64,000 nt of DNA from Thermoplasmata archaeon. GTDB lineage: Archaea; Thermoplasmatota; Thermoplasmata; UBA10834. Below the pieces are notes generated by a model that worked only from the letters and a program-made list of their open reading frames with translations, had not been told where the DNA came from and made no database searches. The DNA is taken from contig JAEHCM010000003.1 of NCBI GenBank assembly GCA_020696365.1, forward strand, positions 154,672 to 218,671, written 5' to 3'. Shown here in pieces: positions 53,610 through 62,784 of the stretch (the first letter of the stretch is position 1; each line of letters starts with the position of its first letter). A program made the position numbers and the translations under genes.

Positions 53610-53809
53610 TCCTCGAGTTTCGTCACTGCGACGGACTCCCTCGATAGTGTTATTACCCCCTTCTCACAATAGAAAATACAGAGGTTAGCTCTAGGCTTCT
53701 TCTTCGTGTTGTTTCTGGCGAGAATCAGTGCGTCAGCGACCGCTCTCGCCTCAGTCAAATCGTATCGAAGGAGCAGCCTGGGCCAGGCGCCTCGAAGTGG
53801 AGGAATGAT

Positions 53810-54145
53810 ATGCGAACGATAAGAACGACGAAGGAGTTTGAGAAGATATGGAACGAAGCGGAGGTGCTGGTAGTCGATTTCAGTGCGGAATGGTGCGAAC
53901 CCTGCAAGCTGCTCAAGCCGCTGCTGAAGAAACTCGAGAAGGAGTACCCTGGCATCACCGTCGCGATGGTTGACGTCGATAAGCACGAAGCGCTCTCTGA
54001 ACAGCACGAGCTTGAGTACGTGCCTACCTTGCTCTTCGTGAAGAAGGGGCGAGTGCTGCACAGGACCGTTGGTCTTCAGGACTACGAGACCCTCGTCGAG
54101 GGACTAACACACCTAGCAAGGTCTTCCAGGGGGAGACGAGCTTGA
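53810..54145 (+). CDS. Thioredoxin
   Basis: 111 aa, ATG 53810 after GTGGAGGA. VLVVDFSAEWCEPCKLLKPL has the redox CxxC (WCEPC) and YVPTLLFVKKGRVLHRTVG the cis-Pro loop. A cytoplasmic disulfide reductant. It is coupled by a TTGA overlap to a tiny membrane protein, unusual for a housekeeping thioredoxin. Confidence 0.94.
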   Translation: MRTIRTTKEFEKIWNEAEVLVVDFSAEWCEPCKLLKPLLKKLEKEYPGITVAMVDVDKHEALSEQHELEYVPTLLFVKKGRVLHRTVGLQDYETLVEGLTHLARSSRGRRA

Positions 54146-54267
54146 ACGACGAGGGTCATTTCGCCGACAGACCTCAGGGCACCAAGAAAGAAACCGTACT
54201 GTCGAGGTTCGGGAAGGGAGTACTCATCGGCGCAATCCTGTATCTGCTTCTCCTGGCGTTCCTATGA
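54142..54267 (+). CDS. 41-residue single-helix membrane protein
   Basis: TTG 54142 overlaps the thioredoxin stop, and the stop overlaps ATG 54264. The product is NDEGHFADRPQGTKKETV then LSRFGKGVLIGAILYLLLLA; the C-terminal 16 residues form a helix. Overlaps on both sides support translation. Unknown role. Confidence 0.6.
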   Translation: MNDEGHFADRPQGTKKETVLSRFGKGVLIGAILYLLLLAFL

Positions 54268-55064
54268 TTGAGGTGAGAGGCATGTCACACAAGAAAATGA
54301 GGCGGAACCCGGACCGACTCAGGAAAGGAGAACTGTTCTTCGATACTTGGACTCGCGGGACGGCCTGGTGCCTCGGAGTAATCTACGAGCGCGGAGTAGT
54401 GGATTCCGACCACAGAACGGTTGTCGAGTCGCACGACTTGCCACTTTTGAAGGCCTTCAGAGGATTAGTGCAGGAGAGCAAGTTCTGCAAGGACAGGAGG
54501 AGCGTCATAATCGAGGCGGCTCATATTGGGGAGCGATTGCTCGACCTTGGGATGGAGAAGGGCGCCTTCAATGTCCTACGGGTACCGTCCGTCCCGGAGG
54601 AGTACGTTCCCTACGTCATCAGAGGTATACTCGACACGCAAGGAACGATAGCTTCCTTCGGGCCGTATCTCGCTGAAATCTCTCTGGAGTTTCCTAGTAG
54701 GCAAGAGGCGTGTCTACGGTTCATGCGCAGAGAGCTAAAGAGGAGAAAGTATCGCGTCCGAGAGGAGCAGCGGGAGATAGACTTCTGCGGTATCGCCCAT
54801 AATGAACCCGCAAGCTACGTGCGTTCCCTTACGATGTCCCGGCCCGAGGATATCACAGACTGCTACAGATGGCTCTATGGCAGTCCTGAGGAGGGGATAC
54901 CGTTCAACAGGGCCCAGAGATGGATATGGTCACAGCTGCACTGGATGCTGAGAGACCTCGACGCGTGTTCCAAGATGCTCGAGCGTAAGGAGATGGTCTC
55001 GGAGCTTAGAGGGATTATCAGGAAAGGTAAGAGAGAGAATCTGATGGGTGATTGGTGTGAGTAG
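54264..55064 (+). CDS. LAGLIDADG-like endonuclease-fold protein
   Basis: 266 aa. Two pseudo-repeats resemble the LAGLIDADG homing-endonuclease fold: TRGTAWCLGVIYERGVV near residue 30 and YVIRGILDTQGTIASFG near 115. The catalytic acids are not clear (Glu in the first, Asp in the second), so it may be a DNA-binding derivative. The C-terminal 60 residues are basic and helical. It is free-standing, not within an intein or intron, and coupled to the thioredoxin genes. Confidence 0.65.
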   Translation: MIEVRGMSHKKMRRNPDRLRKGELFFDTWTRGTAWCLGVIYERGVVDSDHRTVVESHDLPLLKAFRGLVQESKFCKDRRSVIIEAAHIGERLLDLGMEKGAFNVLRVPSVPEEYVPYVIRGILDTQGTIASFGPYLAEISLEFPSRQEACLRFMRRELKRRKYRVREEQREIDFCGIAHNEPASYVRSLTMSRPEDITDCYRWLYGSPEEGIPFNRAQRWIWSQLHWMLRDLDACSKMLERKEMVSELRGIIRKGKRENLMGDWCE

Positions 55065-55084
55065 GAGGGTATGAGGAGCTGTGA

Positions 55085-55320
55085 TAGGAGACGGTGCTCC
55101 CTCTGACCATTAGGAGACGGTGGCCCTCTGCCCGTTGGGAAACGGTACCTCGGCGATAACCACCGTCAGTAGACGGTAGAAATCGGACCTACCGTTAGGA
55201 GACGATGCCTTCCTGCCTACCGTAAGGAGACGGTGCAGTTTTCAACGCCCCCGTTAGAGAACGGGTCTAACTGCTACCATTAGGAGACGGGGCTCCTCTG
55301 CCCCCCCCGTTAGTAGACCC
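55085..55320. repeat. Array of nine CCGTTAGGAGACGG hairpin units
   Basis: Units begin at about 55081, 55107, 55132, 55163, 55192, 55220, 55251, 55277 and 55307 (25-31 base period). The consensus is CCGTTAGGAGACGGTG; each unit can fold CCGT/ACGG around TAGGAG. Spacers vary but often contain CTCTGCC. The array fills the 384-base gap between 55064 and the hsdM start. It is not a CRISPR: units are short, imperfect and spacers are partly conserved. It may be operator or iteron sites for the restriction operon or element. Confidence 0.75.
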
Positions 55321-55373
55321 TTTTCCTATTCCTGCAGGTAGTTTTCCTTATCTGTGACATTTCACCCGCTCGA

Positions 55374-55384
55374 TAAGGTATAAA
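55374..55384 (+). promoter_or_regulatory. TATA box of the restriction operon
   Basis: AGGTATAAACC about 65 nt before hsdM, just downstream of the hairpin array, is a good archaeal TATA box; repeats at this distance could control it. Confidence 0.5.
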
Positions 55385-55448
55385 CCTCTGAAAGAGATTC
55401 GCCTTCTTGAGGAAGTGGGTAGCGGAATATTCGCGGGGGCCCTAGAAG

Positions 55449-57005
55449 ATGGGGAAGAAGAGCATCAACACATACGGAGGAAACGGTAAGCTCGATATCG
55501 GTACGCTCGAGGGATGGCTTTGGGAGGCTGCCTGTAAGATACGAGGAGAAGTAGACGCTCCGAAGTACAAGGACTACATTTTACCTATCATCTTCGTCAA
55601 GCGACTTTCCGACGTCTTCGAGGACGAACTTAGGAAACTCGCGAAGGAGTACGGAAGTAAGGAGAACGCTCAGAAACTCGTAGAGAAGGACCACTCCCTC
55701 GTACGGTTCTATATTCCGAAGAAGACAAGATGGAAAGCCATCGCGACGAAGTCCACCGGTATCGGGGAATACATGACGGACGCCGTAAGGGCAATTGCTA
55801 GGGAGAACCCGAAGCTCTCGGGCGTTGTCGACATAGTAGACTTCAACGATACAACTGCAGGACAACGGGTAATCTCCGATGACAAGCTCAAGTCTCTCAT
55901 AGATGTGCTCGGAAGACATAGGCTCGGTCTTGAAGACGTTGAACCCGACATCCTCGGAAGGGCGTACGAGTATCTCCTACGGAAGTTCGCAGAAGGGTCG
56001 GGCTCGAGTGCAGGAGAGTTCTATACTCCTCGAGAAGTAGGGATTCTTATGGCGCATCTCCTAGACCCGAAACCCGGGGAGAAGGTATACGACCCTACGT
56101 GTGGCTCGGGCGGACTGCTCATCAAGAGTCACCTTCGGTTCCGCGAGAAACACGGAAAGGACCCGAAGGTCGCACCTCTGAAATTCTACGGACAGGAAAT
56201 CAGTCACAATACGTATGCGCTATCGAGGATGAACTGCTTCATACACGATATGGAAGCGGACATCCGACTCGGGGACACTATGCTCAACCCGAAGCACCTC
56301 AACAACGATGGCTCTCTTGGGGAGTTTGACTGTGTCACAGCTAACCCAATGTGGAGTCAAGGCTTCGATATGTCCGTCTACGAGAATGACTCTTACGAAC
56401 GGTTTGGGTACGGCTTTCCTCCTTCATCGTGCGCAGATTGGGGCTGGATACAACACATGTTCGCCGCTTTGAATGACAACGGAAGGATGGCCGTTGTGCT
56501 CGATTCTGGGTCGGTATCGAGAGGTTCAGGGAATCAAGGCTCGAGCAGGGAGAGAAATATTCGGAGGAATTTCGTGGAGAACGACTTTGTCGAAGCTGTG
56601 ATTCTTCTGCCCGATAATCTCTTCTATAACACGTCGGCTCCTGCAGTTATCATACTCTTCAACAAGAATAAGAGCAATAAGGAAGAGGTTCTCCTAATCA
56701 ACGCCTCGAAATTATTCGAGAAAGGTAGACCGAAGAACTTCATTAGTGACAAGGCTTGCCAGAAGGTCCATAGACTCTTCTCGAAATGGAAGGAAGAAGA
56801 ACACGCCAGCAAGATAGTCAAGAAGGAGGAGATAGCGAATGCTGACTTCAGCCTCAGTCCATCGAGGTTTGTGACTGATGGTAGCAGAGAGGAGCTACTG
56901 CCCCTTGAAGAGGCTGTCACACTATTCAAGGAGGCTGAGGAAGAGAGAACAGAAGCTGTAAGGAGGCTTGAGAGGCTTCTAAGGGCGCTGGGGTTCGAGC
57001 CATGA
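55449..57005 (+). CDS. hsdM: Type I restriction-modification methyltransferase subunit
   Basis: 518 aa. HsdM N-terminal helical domain LEGWLWEAACKIRGEVDAPK, SAM motif DPTCGSGGLLIKSHL, and the catalytic motif TANPMWSQGF (NPxF/W type), implying N6-adenine methylation. The C-terminal coiled coil binds HsdS. The stop overlaps hsdS (ATGA). Complete and apparently intact. Confidence 0.96.
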   Translation: MGKKSINTYGGNGKLDIGTLEGWLWEAACKIRGEVDAPKYKDYILPIIFVKRLSDVFEDELRKLAKEYGSKENAQKLVEKDHSLVRFYIPKKTRWKAIATKSTGIGEYMTDAVRAIARENPKLSGVVDIVDFNDTTAGQRVISDDKLKSLIDVLGRHRLGLEDVEPDILGRAYEYLLRKFAEGSGSSAGEFYTPREVGILMAHLLDPKPGEKVYDPTCGSGGLLIKSHLRFREKHGKDPKVAPLKFYGQEISHNTYALSRMNCFIHDMEADIRLGDTMLNPKHLNNDGSLGEFDCVTANPMWSQGFDMSVYENDSYERFGYGFPPSSCADWGWIQHMFAALNDNGRMAVVLDSGSVSRGSGNQGSSRERNIRRNFVENDFVEAVILLPDNLFYNTSAPAVIILFNKNKSNKEEVLLINASKLFEKGRPKNFISDKACQKVHRLFSKWKEEEHASKIVKKEEIANADFSLSPSRFVTDGSREELLPLEEAVTLFKEAEEERTEAVRRLERLLRALGFEP

Positions 57006-58318
57006 ACACATCTCGAGCCAAGGACGAATCTGGAGTTCGGAGTATTGCGGCCGTTCCGGACGAATGGCCAACTACTCCTCTCGGTGCCCTAGCTAAAATC
57101 AGAAGCGGATATGGTTTCCCGCCGAGGTACCAGGGAAGAAAGACGGGAGACCTCCCGTTCTACAAAGTCTCTGATATGAACTCTGCCGAGAATCAGATTG
57201 CGATGACAGTCGCAAACAACTACATCGATGCCTCAACCATTCAGGACCTGAAAGCGACGCCATTTCCCAAGGACTCGGTGATATTCCCAAAGATAGGTGC
57301 TACTATACACACTAACAAGAAGAGGATTCTATCCACAGATGCTCTCATCGACAATAATGTCATGAGCGTGAGTGTCGCCGACCAGACGCTCCTGAAACCT
57401 CGGTTCCTGCTGTTATACCTGCATACTGTTGACCTGTCGAGCCTGTCAAACCAAGGGACCGTGCCATCAATCACATCAACAAGAGTCAAAGAGCTCAGAA
57501 TTCCCGTGCCGCCAATAGTCGAACAGGAGAGAATCTGTAACGTTCTTGTCATGATTCAGCAGGCAATCGGTAGGAGCCTAGCCGCTCTCAACGCCACAAA
57601 GGAACTCAAGAAGTCACTGATGAAACATCTGTTCAGATATGGGCCCGTTCCGCCAGCGGAATCTGACAAAGTATCTCTGAAGGAGACCGAAATGGGCACG
57701 TTACCTTCCGATTGGAGAACTGAGACCCTTGGAGAATTGACCGATGTTGTTGTGGGTCATGTGGGCCCGGTGAGCAAACACTATGTTGACACGGGCGAAG
57801 GAATACCTCTTCTCAGTACGAAGAACATCACTCAGAATGGTCTCAGCACTGAAAACCTTAGACATGTCGACTCCGATTTTCACCGAGTGAACAAGAAATC
57901 TCAGCTGTTCCCGGGTGATATAATGGTGGCAAGGCACGGGAACAGTGGATTGTCAGCCGTGATTCCAGATGAAATGGAAGCACACGCATTGAACGTTGTG
58001 ATTATCAGAAGGTCCGAACGGATTAACTCGAATTTCCTCTCTAACATGTTGAACGGTCAGGAGTCTCTTCAGCACATGCGAAGCCAGAAGAGTGGCTCAG
58101 TCCAAGGTGTTGTTAACACCAGCATCTGGAAACGCATGCGCATCTGTCTGCCAGCGCTTGACCAACAGTTGATGATTGACAAGATGATTCGGACGATTGA
58201 CCGGTCGATAGTGGCGGAATCCGACATGTACGAATCGGAAAACGTCCTTTTCGACGCAATGCTTCGTGACCTGATGACGGGCAAGCTCCGAGTCAACAAC
58301 TTGGAGGTTCAAGTGTGA
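57002..58318 (+). CDS. hsdS: Type I restriction-modification specificity subunit
   Basis: 438 aa. Two target-recognition domains (EWPTTPLGALAKIRSGYGFP and DWRTETLGELTDVVVGHVGP), each followed by a conserved helix (PPIVEQERICNVLVMIQQAI and PALDQQLMIDKMIRTIDRSI). This subunit sets the bipartite recognition sequence, not predictable here. Coupled to hsdR by GTGA. Confidence 0.95.
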   Translation: MNTSRAKDESGVRSIAAVPDEWPTTPLGALAKIRSGYGFPPRYQGRKTGDLPFYKVSDMNSAENQIAMTVANNYIDASTIQDLKATPFPKDSVIFPKIGATIHTNKKRILSTDALIDNNVMSVSVADQTLLKPRFLLLYLHTVDLSSLSNQGTVPSITSTRVKELRIPVPPIVEQERICNVLVMIQQAIGRSLAALNATKELKKSLMKHLFRYGPVPPAESDKVSLKETEMGTLPSDWRTETLGELTDVVVGHVGPVSKHYVDTGEGIPLLSTKNITQNGLSTENLRHVDSDFHRVNKKSQLFPGDIMVARHGNSGLSAVIPDEMEAHALNVVIIRRSERINSNFLSNMLNGQESLQHMRSQKSGSVQGVVNTSIWKRMRICLPALDQQLMIDKMIRTIDRSIVAESDMYESENVLFDAMLRDLMTGKLRVNNLEVQV

Positions 58319-61209
58319 GTCCTCTAGGTGGAGAAGCCGGAGCAGTCCAGAACCCATTGATAGCCTACGCCAAACAAATCGGATGGCAACACGTCGCAGA
58401 GGAAGAGGCCCTCATACTTAGAGGAGGAGAAACTGTATTCGGATTCAAGAACACCTTCAGAGAGCGGGTTCTGAAGCTCAACTCAGACTTCATGACTGAA
58501 GAGCTGGCGGAAGACCTCTTCCGAAGACTTGAGCGCGTTCCGCCGAACATCGAAGGCAACCTTGCATCCTATGAGTACTTGAAAGGACTCAAGACCGTCA
58601 CAGTGCCGTCGGAGAAGAGAGAACGCAATGTCACATTGATTGACACGAGGAACATCGACAACAACGTCTTCCAGGTCACGGAAGAGTTCAGTTACACGAA
58701 TGGAAGCAAGACGAACAGATACGATGTCGTGTTCTTCATTAATGGAATACCAGTGCTGTTCGTTGAGGCGAAAGCTGCTCACAAGAGAGAGGGTATCGCG
58801 AATGCGCTCGACCAGGTGAGACGATACCACAGGGAGACCCCAGAGATTCTAGCAGTCCTCCAGCTCTACGCTCTAACTCACCTTGTCCATTTCTACTACA
58901 GTGCAACCTGGAACCACTCGAAAAAGAGCCTGTTCAACTGGAAGGATGAGACGACGGGCAATTTCGAGGAACTCGCGAAGAGTTTCCTCGACAGAGAGAG
59001 GGTAGTGAGAGTCATAACAGACTACATCCTGTTCACACGCAAGGATGATGAACTCAGGAAAGTCGTGCTAAGACCGCATCAGATGCGAGGAGTCCAGAAG
59101 ATACTCGAGAGAGCACTGGATGGAGAGAAGACCCGAGGATTGGTTTGGCACACACAGGGCTCAGGCAAGACCTACACAATGATTGTCGCTGCGAAGAAGC
59201 TTATCGAGAATCCGGTTCTCGAGAATCCAACGGTAGTCATGCTTGTCGATAGAAACGAACTCGAGGCACAGCTCTTCGGCAACCTCTCCGCTGTCGGAAT
59301 CGAGAACGTTGAAATCGCTCAGAGCAAGGAGAACCTCCAGAGCTTGCTTGAGCACGATAGGCGAGGACTAATCGTATCGATGATTCACAAGTTCGATGGC
59401 ATCAAGGCGAACGTCAACACAAGGGACAACATCTTCGTCCTCGTCGACGAGGCCCATCGGACAACCGGAGGGAAGCTCGGTAACTACCTGATGGGAGCAC
59501 TCCCCAACGCCAACTACATCGGATTCACTGGCACACCCATCGACAAGACTCAGTACGGCAAGGGTACCTTCATCACATTCGGTAAGGACGACCCACCCAA
59601 GGGGTACCTGGACAAGTACTCGATATCTGAATCGATTGAGGATGGAACCACCGTTCCTCTGCATTACACGCTCGCTCCAAACGAGATGTGGATTGAAAGG
59701 GAGACGCTGGAGAAGGAGTTCCTTGATGTTGCAGAAGCTAAGGGAATCAGCGACATTGACGAGATGAATCGAGTCCTCGAGAAGGCTGTCAACCTACGAA
59801 ACATGCTGAAGAACCGTGACCGCATCCAGAAGGTCGCGAAGTATGTCGCAGAGGACTTCAGGAACAATGTTGAGAAGATGGGATACAAAGCGTTCCTGGT
59901 TGCTGTTGACCGAGAGGCATGTGCACTCTACAAAGAGGAACTGGACAGACAGGGAATCATCAAACCAGAGGAGTCACAAGTAGTCTACAGCAGAGGATTC
60001 AATGATACTGAACCCCTCGCCCGATATCATCTCGCCAAAGAAGAGGAGAAGAGAATCCGGAAGGCGTTCATCAGGCCCAGCGAGAACCCGAAGATACTGA
60101 TTGTAACCGAAAAGCTGTTGACAGGGTTCGATGCTCCAATCCTCTATTGCATGTATCTGGACAAACCCATGAGGGACCATGTGCTATTGCAGGCGATTGC
60201 CCGAGTGAACAGACCTTATGAGGAGGAAGGGAGAAAGAAACCATCCGGTTTGGTTCTCGATTTCGTTGGCATATTCGAGAGGCTCGAGAAGGCTCTAGCC
60301 TTCGACTCCTCAGACATCGAGGGAGTGCTGCATCACATAGACAGGCTGAAAGACGATTTCGCTGAGAAGATGGGCGAAGCGAGGACTGAATACCTGGTCA
60401 TATTGAAAGGTAAGAAGGGAGACAAAGCCGTTGAAGCTGTTCTGGACGCATTCATGGACGAGGACAAGAGGCAGGAGTTCTACGACTTCTTCAAGCATCT
60501 CGAGGACATCTACAACATCGTCTCCCCGGATTCGTTCCTGCGGGAGTACGAAGAGGACTTCGACACCCTCACCAGGATGTACAGCATTCTCAGGGAAGCA
60601 TTCAATCCGAACGTCCAGATAGATAGAGAGATTCCGAGGAAGGTGGCAGAACTCGTTCAGAAGCATACGAAGCAGGGAGTGTTCCAGCCGAAGCTGGAGC
60701 TGCTTAAGATAGACGAGCAGACGTTGAAGAGACTGGAGGAGAGCAAGGCTTCGAACACGCAGAAAGTGTTCAACCTCATCAAGAGCTTGTACAGAGAAAC
60801 GGACGAGAGCGCGAAGGCTGCACCATATCTGATATCCATCGGCGAGAGGGCAGAGAGCATAGCTGCTCGATTCATGCAGAGACAGATTGACACTCAGGAA
60901 GCGATGAAGGAGCTAAGAGAGCTTGTGAGCGAAATCAACGACGCGAAGCGTGAACAGGTCGAGAAGAAGATGAACACCGATGTCTTCTCGGTTTACTACC
61001 TGGCGAAGAAAGGCGGCCTGGAGTCCCCAGAGGATGTCGCGAATCACATGATGCCTGTCTTCGACAAATACCCCCACTGGAAGAATAGCGAAGCGCAAGA
61101 GCGAGAGATAAGGAAGGAGTTCTACAAGGCTGTCGCGAAATCGGACATCGAAGACCCGGCAGAGTTCGTAGGTAACACGATAAGGGTTCTGAAGGGAGTA
61201 GCCTCATGA
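58315..61209 (+). CDS. hsdR: Type I restriction endonuclease/translocase subunit
   Basis: 964 aa from GTG 58315. Nuclease motif YDVVFFINGIPVLFVEAKA (PD-(D/E)xK) at about 150, Walker A VWHTQGSGKTYTMIVAA, DEAH-box VDEAHRTTGGKLG, SF2 motif GFTGTPIDK and helicase motif VI in AIARVNRPYEEEG. All catalytic parts are present, so restriction is probably active. Confidence 0.96.
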   Translation: MSPLGGEAGAVQNPLIAYAKQIGWQHVAEEEALILRGGETVFGFKNTFRERVLKLNSDFMTEELAEDLFRRLERVPPNIEGNLASYEYLKGLKTVTVPSEKRERNVTLIDTRNIDNNVFQVTEEFSYTNGSKTNRYDVVFFINGIPVLFVEAKAAHKREGIANALDQVRRYHRETPEILAVLQLYALTHLVHFYYSATWNHSKKSLFNWKDETTGNFEELAKSFLDRERVVRVITDYILFTRKDDELRKVVLRPHQMRGVQKILERALDGEKTRGLVWHTQGSGKTYTMIVAAKKLIENPVLENPTVVMLVDRNELEAQLFGNLSAVGIENVEIAQSKENLQSLLEHDRRGLIVSMIHKFDGIKANVNTRDNIFVLVDEAHRTTGGKLGNYLMGALPNANYIGFTGTPIDKTQYGKGTFITFGKDDPPKGYLDKYSISESIEDGTTVPLHYTLAPNEMWIERETLEKEFLDVAEAKGISDIDEMNRVLEKAVNLRNMLKNRDRIQKVAKYVAEDFRNNVEKMGYKAFLVAVDREACALYKEELDRQGIIKPEESQVVYSRGFNDTEPLARYHLAKEEEKRIRKAFIRPSENPKILIVTEKLLTGFDAPILYCMYLDKPMRDHVLLQAIARVNRPYEEEGRKKPSGLVLDFVGIFERLEKALAFDSSDIEGVLHHIDRLKDDFAEKMGEARTEYLVILKGKKGDKAVEAVLDAFMDEDKRQEFYDFFKHLEDIYNIVSPDSFLREYEEDFDTLTRMYSILREAFNPNVQIDREIPRKVAELVQKHTKQGVFQPKLELLKIDEQTLKRLEESKASNTQKVFNLIKSLYRETDESAKAAPYLISIGERAESIAARFMQRQIDTQEAMKELRELVSEINDAKREQVEKKMNTDVFSVYYLAKKGGLESPEDVANHMMPVFDKYPHWKNSEAQEREIRKEFYKAVAKSDIEDPAEFVGNTIRVLKGVAS

Positions 61210-61493
61210 TTGCGCCCGATGAGTTCAAGACAGAGGTTGTCCGGATGGCAAAGGAAATGAAGACCGAAGCGAAGGAGATACACATCCGACCGATGAAGAA
61301 CAAGTGGGCGAGTTGCTCGAGTGGAGGAAGGCTCACATTCGACACGAAGCTGCTATCAGAATCCGAGGAGTTCAGGAGAGAAGTCATCTCGCACGAGCTT
61401 CTCCACCTGACGGTTCAGAATCATGGGAAGTTGTTCAAGGTCCTGCACGAAAGCTACGCGAATCCGAAATCGTGCAAATCGATGACCAGGTGA
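61206..61493 (+). CDS. YgjP/DUF45-type metallopeptidase (short)
   Basis: 95 aa, ATGA overlap with hsdR. IHIRPMKNKWASCSSGGRLT and VISHELLHLTVQNHGKLF with HELLH zinc motif place it in the WLM/YgjP metallopeptidase family, often encoded at the end of type I operons. The usual third ligand region (HxxxFW) is reduced to HGKLFKVLHE. Role in restriction is unknown. Confidence 0.85.
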   Translation: MIAPDEFKTEVVRMAKEMKTEAKEIHIRPMKNKWASCSSGGRLTFDTKLLSESEEFRREVISHELLHLTVQNHGKLFKVLHESYANPKSCKSMTR

Positions 61494-61672
61494 GGACAGT
61501 GGAACTCGTAAATGTTGTAGCCACAGTCACACTCTCGACACCCATTTGTCTTGAGTCTATTCACCAGAGAATCAAAGGAACTGCTTTCTCAACGGGAGGG
61601 GCAGTCTCGCTTGTGATTGGAGTCGTTGCTATCCTGCTCCTGATTGCCATCTATGACGCGGCGAGAGGTTGA
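61490..61672 (+). CDS. 60-residue membrane protein
   Basis: From GTG 61490 (GTGA overlap). N-terminal half CLESIHQRIKGTAFSTG, then helix AVSLVIGVVAILLLIAIYDA. The helix and IYDAARG end resemble 62262-62480 (LLVIGVVSVVLMIAVAIYDA), so the two are paralogues. Unknown. Confidence 0.55.
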   Translation: MRTVELVNVVATVTLSTPICLESIHQRIKGTAFSTGGAVSLVIGVVAILLLIAIYDAARG

Positions 61673-61690
61673 GGGCTGTCGAGATTCGCT

Positions 61691-61906
61691 CTAAGGCACA
61701 GTGTGGCCATGAAAGGCCTTAGGAACGGTCACAGATAGAGAATTGTGCGTCGAAGCCCGTACCTTACCGCGCCATGGTGGCCCCTCGACCTGGTCGTCGG
61801 GTATCGGGACGAACTCGAAAGTACGGTCGTTGAATAACGGGCTCCTCAGTGAACCATGCGATGTGTTCGCGCCGACGTTTATGATGGCGACTTTGCGGTC
61901 TGCCAT
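61691..61906 (-). pseudogene. Truncated Nmad3-like gene fragment
   Basis: From ATG 61906 the product reads MADRKVAIINVGANTSHGSL, SPLFNDRTFEFVPIPDDQVE then quickly loses similarity. This start is like the N-terminus of nucleotide-modification-associated (Nmad) proteins of phages and mobile DNA, from memory of that pattern; a full gene would be about three times longer. CATGGTGGCCCCTC at the point of divergence recurs at 62182, so recombination may have cut it. The rest of 61907-62261 shows no gene. Confidence 0.5.
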
Positions 61907-62261
61907 GGATATTCAAGTCCGAATCGTCATCCCCCGCTATGATGCTTTCCAGCCGAAAAACGACATCCACACATTGAAGTGCCATTCGCACCTCAACATG
62001 ACATCCATAGACCGCATAGCAATGGATAAGCGTAGAGAACACGACTTGTGCCGTGTTAACCGTGGTTAACCGCACAATAACGAGGCAAGGATGACGCGGG
62101 TGCCCTGTTGAGGGCATAGAGCCTCAGACGACGGTTAACCGAGCTTCTTGGGCGTGTCTCGTCCTGCCGTCAGAGTCCATGCATGGTGGCCCCTCAGTCA
62201 ATGAAGTTCGACAGGAAGATTTATATCCAGACGAACGGATGCAAATGGCGGAGGTTCGCGA

Positions 62262-62480
62262 ATGGAAATGAAAATATCCATTGGAGGGGTGGCTGCCATA
62301 GTCTTTGTTGCATTGATTGCAGGGGCGATTCTGTACTGGGGAGGGGGATTCCTCGGAGATGCCTTCCCCGAATCAGATGCAGGGAATGTGAAGTCCGTTG
62401 GAGTCGTGCTGCTCGTTATCGGAGTTGTTTCCGTCGTGCTCATGATTGCCGTCGCTATCTATGATGCAGTCAGAAACTAG
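62262..62480 (+). CDS. Small two-helix membrane protein
   Basis: 72 aa, ATG 62262 with GGAGGT and TATA-like TTTATATCC at 62219. Helices IGGVAAIVFVALIAGAILYW and VGVVLLVIGVVSVVLMIAVA. The C-terminus AIYDAVRN resembles the protein at 61490. Unknown. Confidence 0.65.
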   Translation: MEMKISIGGVAAIVFVALIAGAILYWGGGFLGDAFPESDAGNVKSVGVVLLVIGVVSVVLMIAVAIYDAVRN

Positions 62481-62569
62481 CAGTCATATCATGCAGGCTG
62501 GGAAGAGAAGGGGTTCGCTGCGTCTCCATCGAAACCCCAGAATTCAGATTGGATTTGAGCCGACATCAA

Positions 62570-62592
62570 GGGTTCAAATCCCGGCGGGAGCA
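62570..62592 (+). repeat. tRNA 3'-end copy (different tRNA) with nearby repeat tail
   Basis: GGGTTCAAATCCCGGCGGGA then GCA is a T-loop and acceptor 3' strand for a tRNA with a GCTCCCG acceptor; the 5' parts are absent. Nine bases on, AGAGAAGCCCTTAAGCC (62601-62617) is the tail of the dispersed element without its core. Confidence 0.55.
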
Positions 62593-62740
62593 CTCCTGTT
62601 AGAGAAGCCCTTAAGCCATCTTAGACGGTTAGCCCTCTAACCTGATTGGCATCGGTGCTGCTTGACGGGACCATCCGGGGACCTACCCGCGAGGGCTGCG
62701 CCTGCAACCCGATAGCAACCCGTTACCCTTCCGCAATTCA

Positions 62741-62784
62741 CCCGTAACTTACCCGTAACTCACCCGTAAGTTGCCCGTAAGTTG
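62741..62784. repeat. Four 11-bp tandem repeats, iteron-like
   Basis: CCCGTAACTTA, CCCGTAACTCA, CCCGTAAGTTG, CCCGTAAGTTG run without gaps, close to one helical turn per unit. A hairpin (AGCGCG-TAA-CGCGCT, 62839-62853) and A+T-richer sequence follow. The interval 62481-63000 has no gene. The layout suggests a replication origin or regulator-binding array. Confidence 0.65.

Noticed and set aside
53546..53800. Minus-strand gene before thioredoxin
   Set aside because: The segment LTEARAVADALILARNN looks protein-like but the frame needs the thioredoxin antisense for a start; kept only as a possible remnant.
55085..55320. CRISPR array
   Set aside because: Units are about 14-16 bases, imperfect, with 10-16 base partly conserved spacers, and no cas gene is present.
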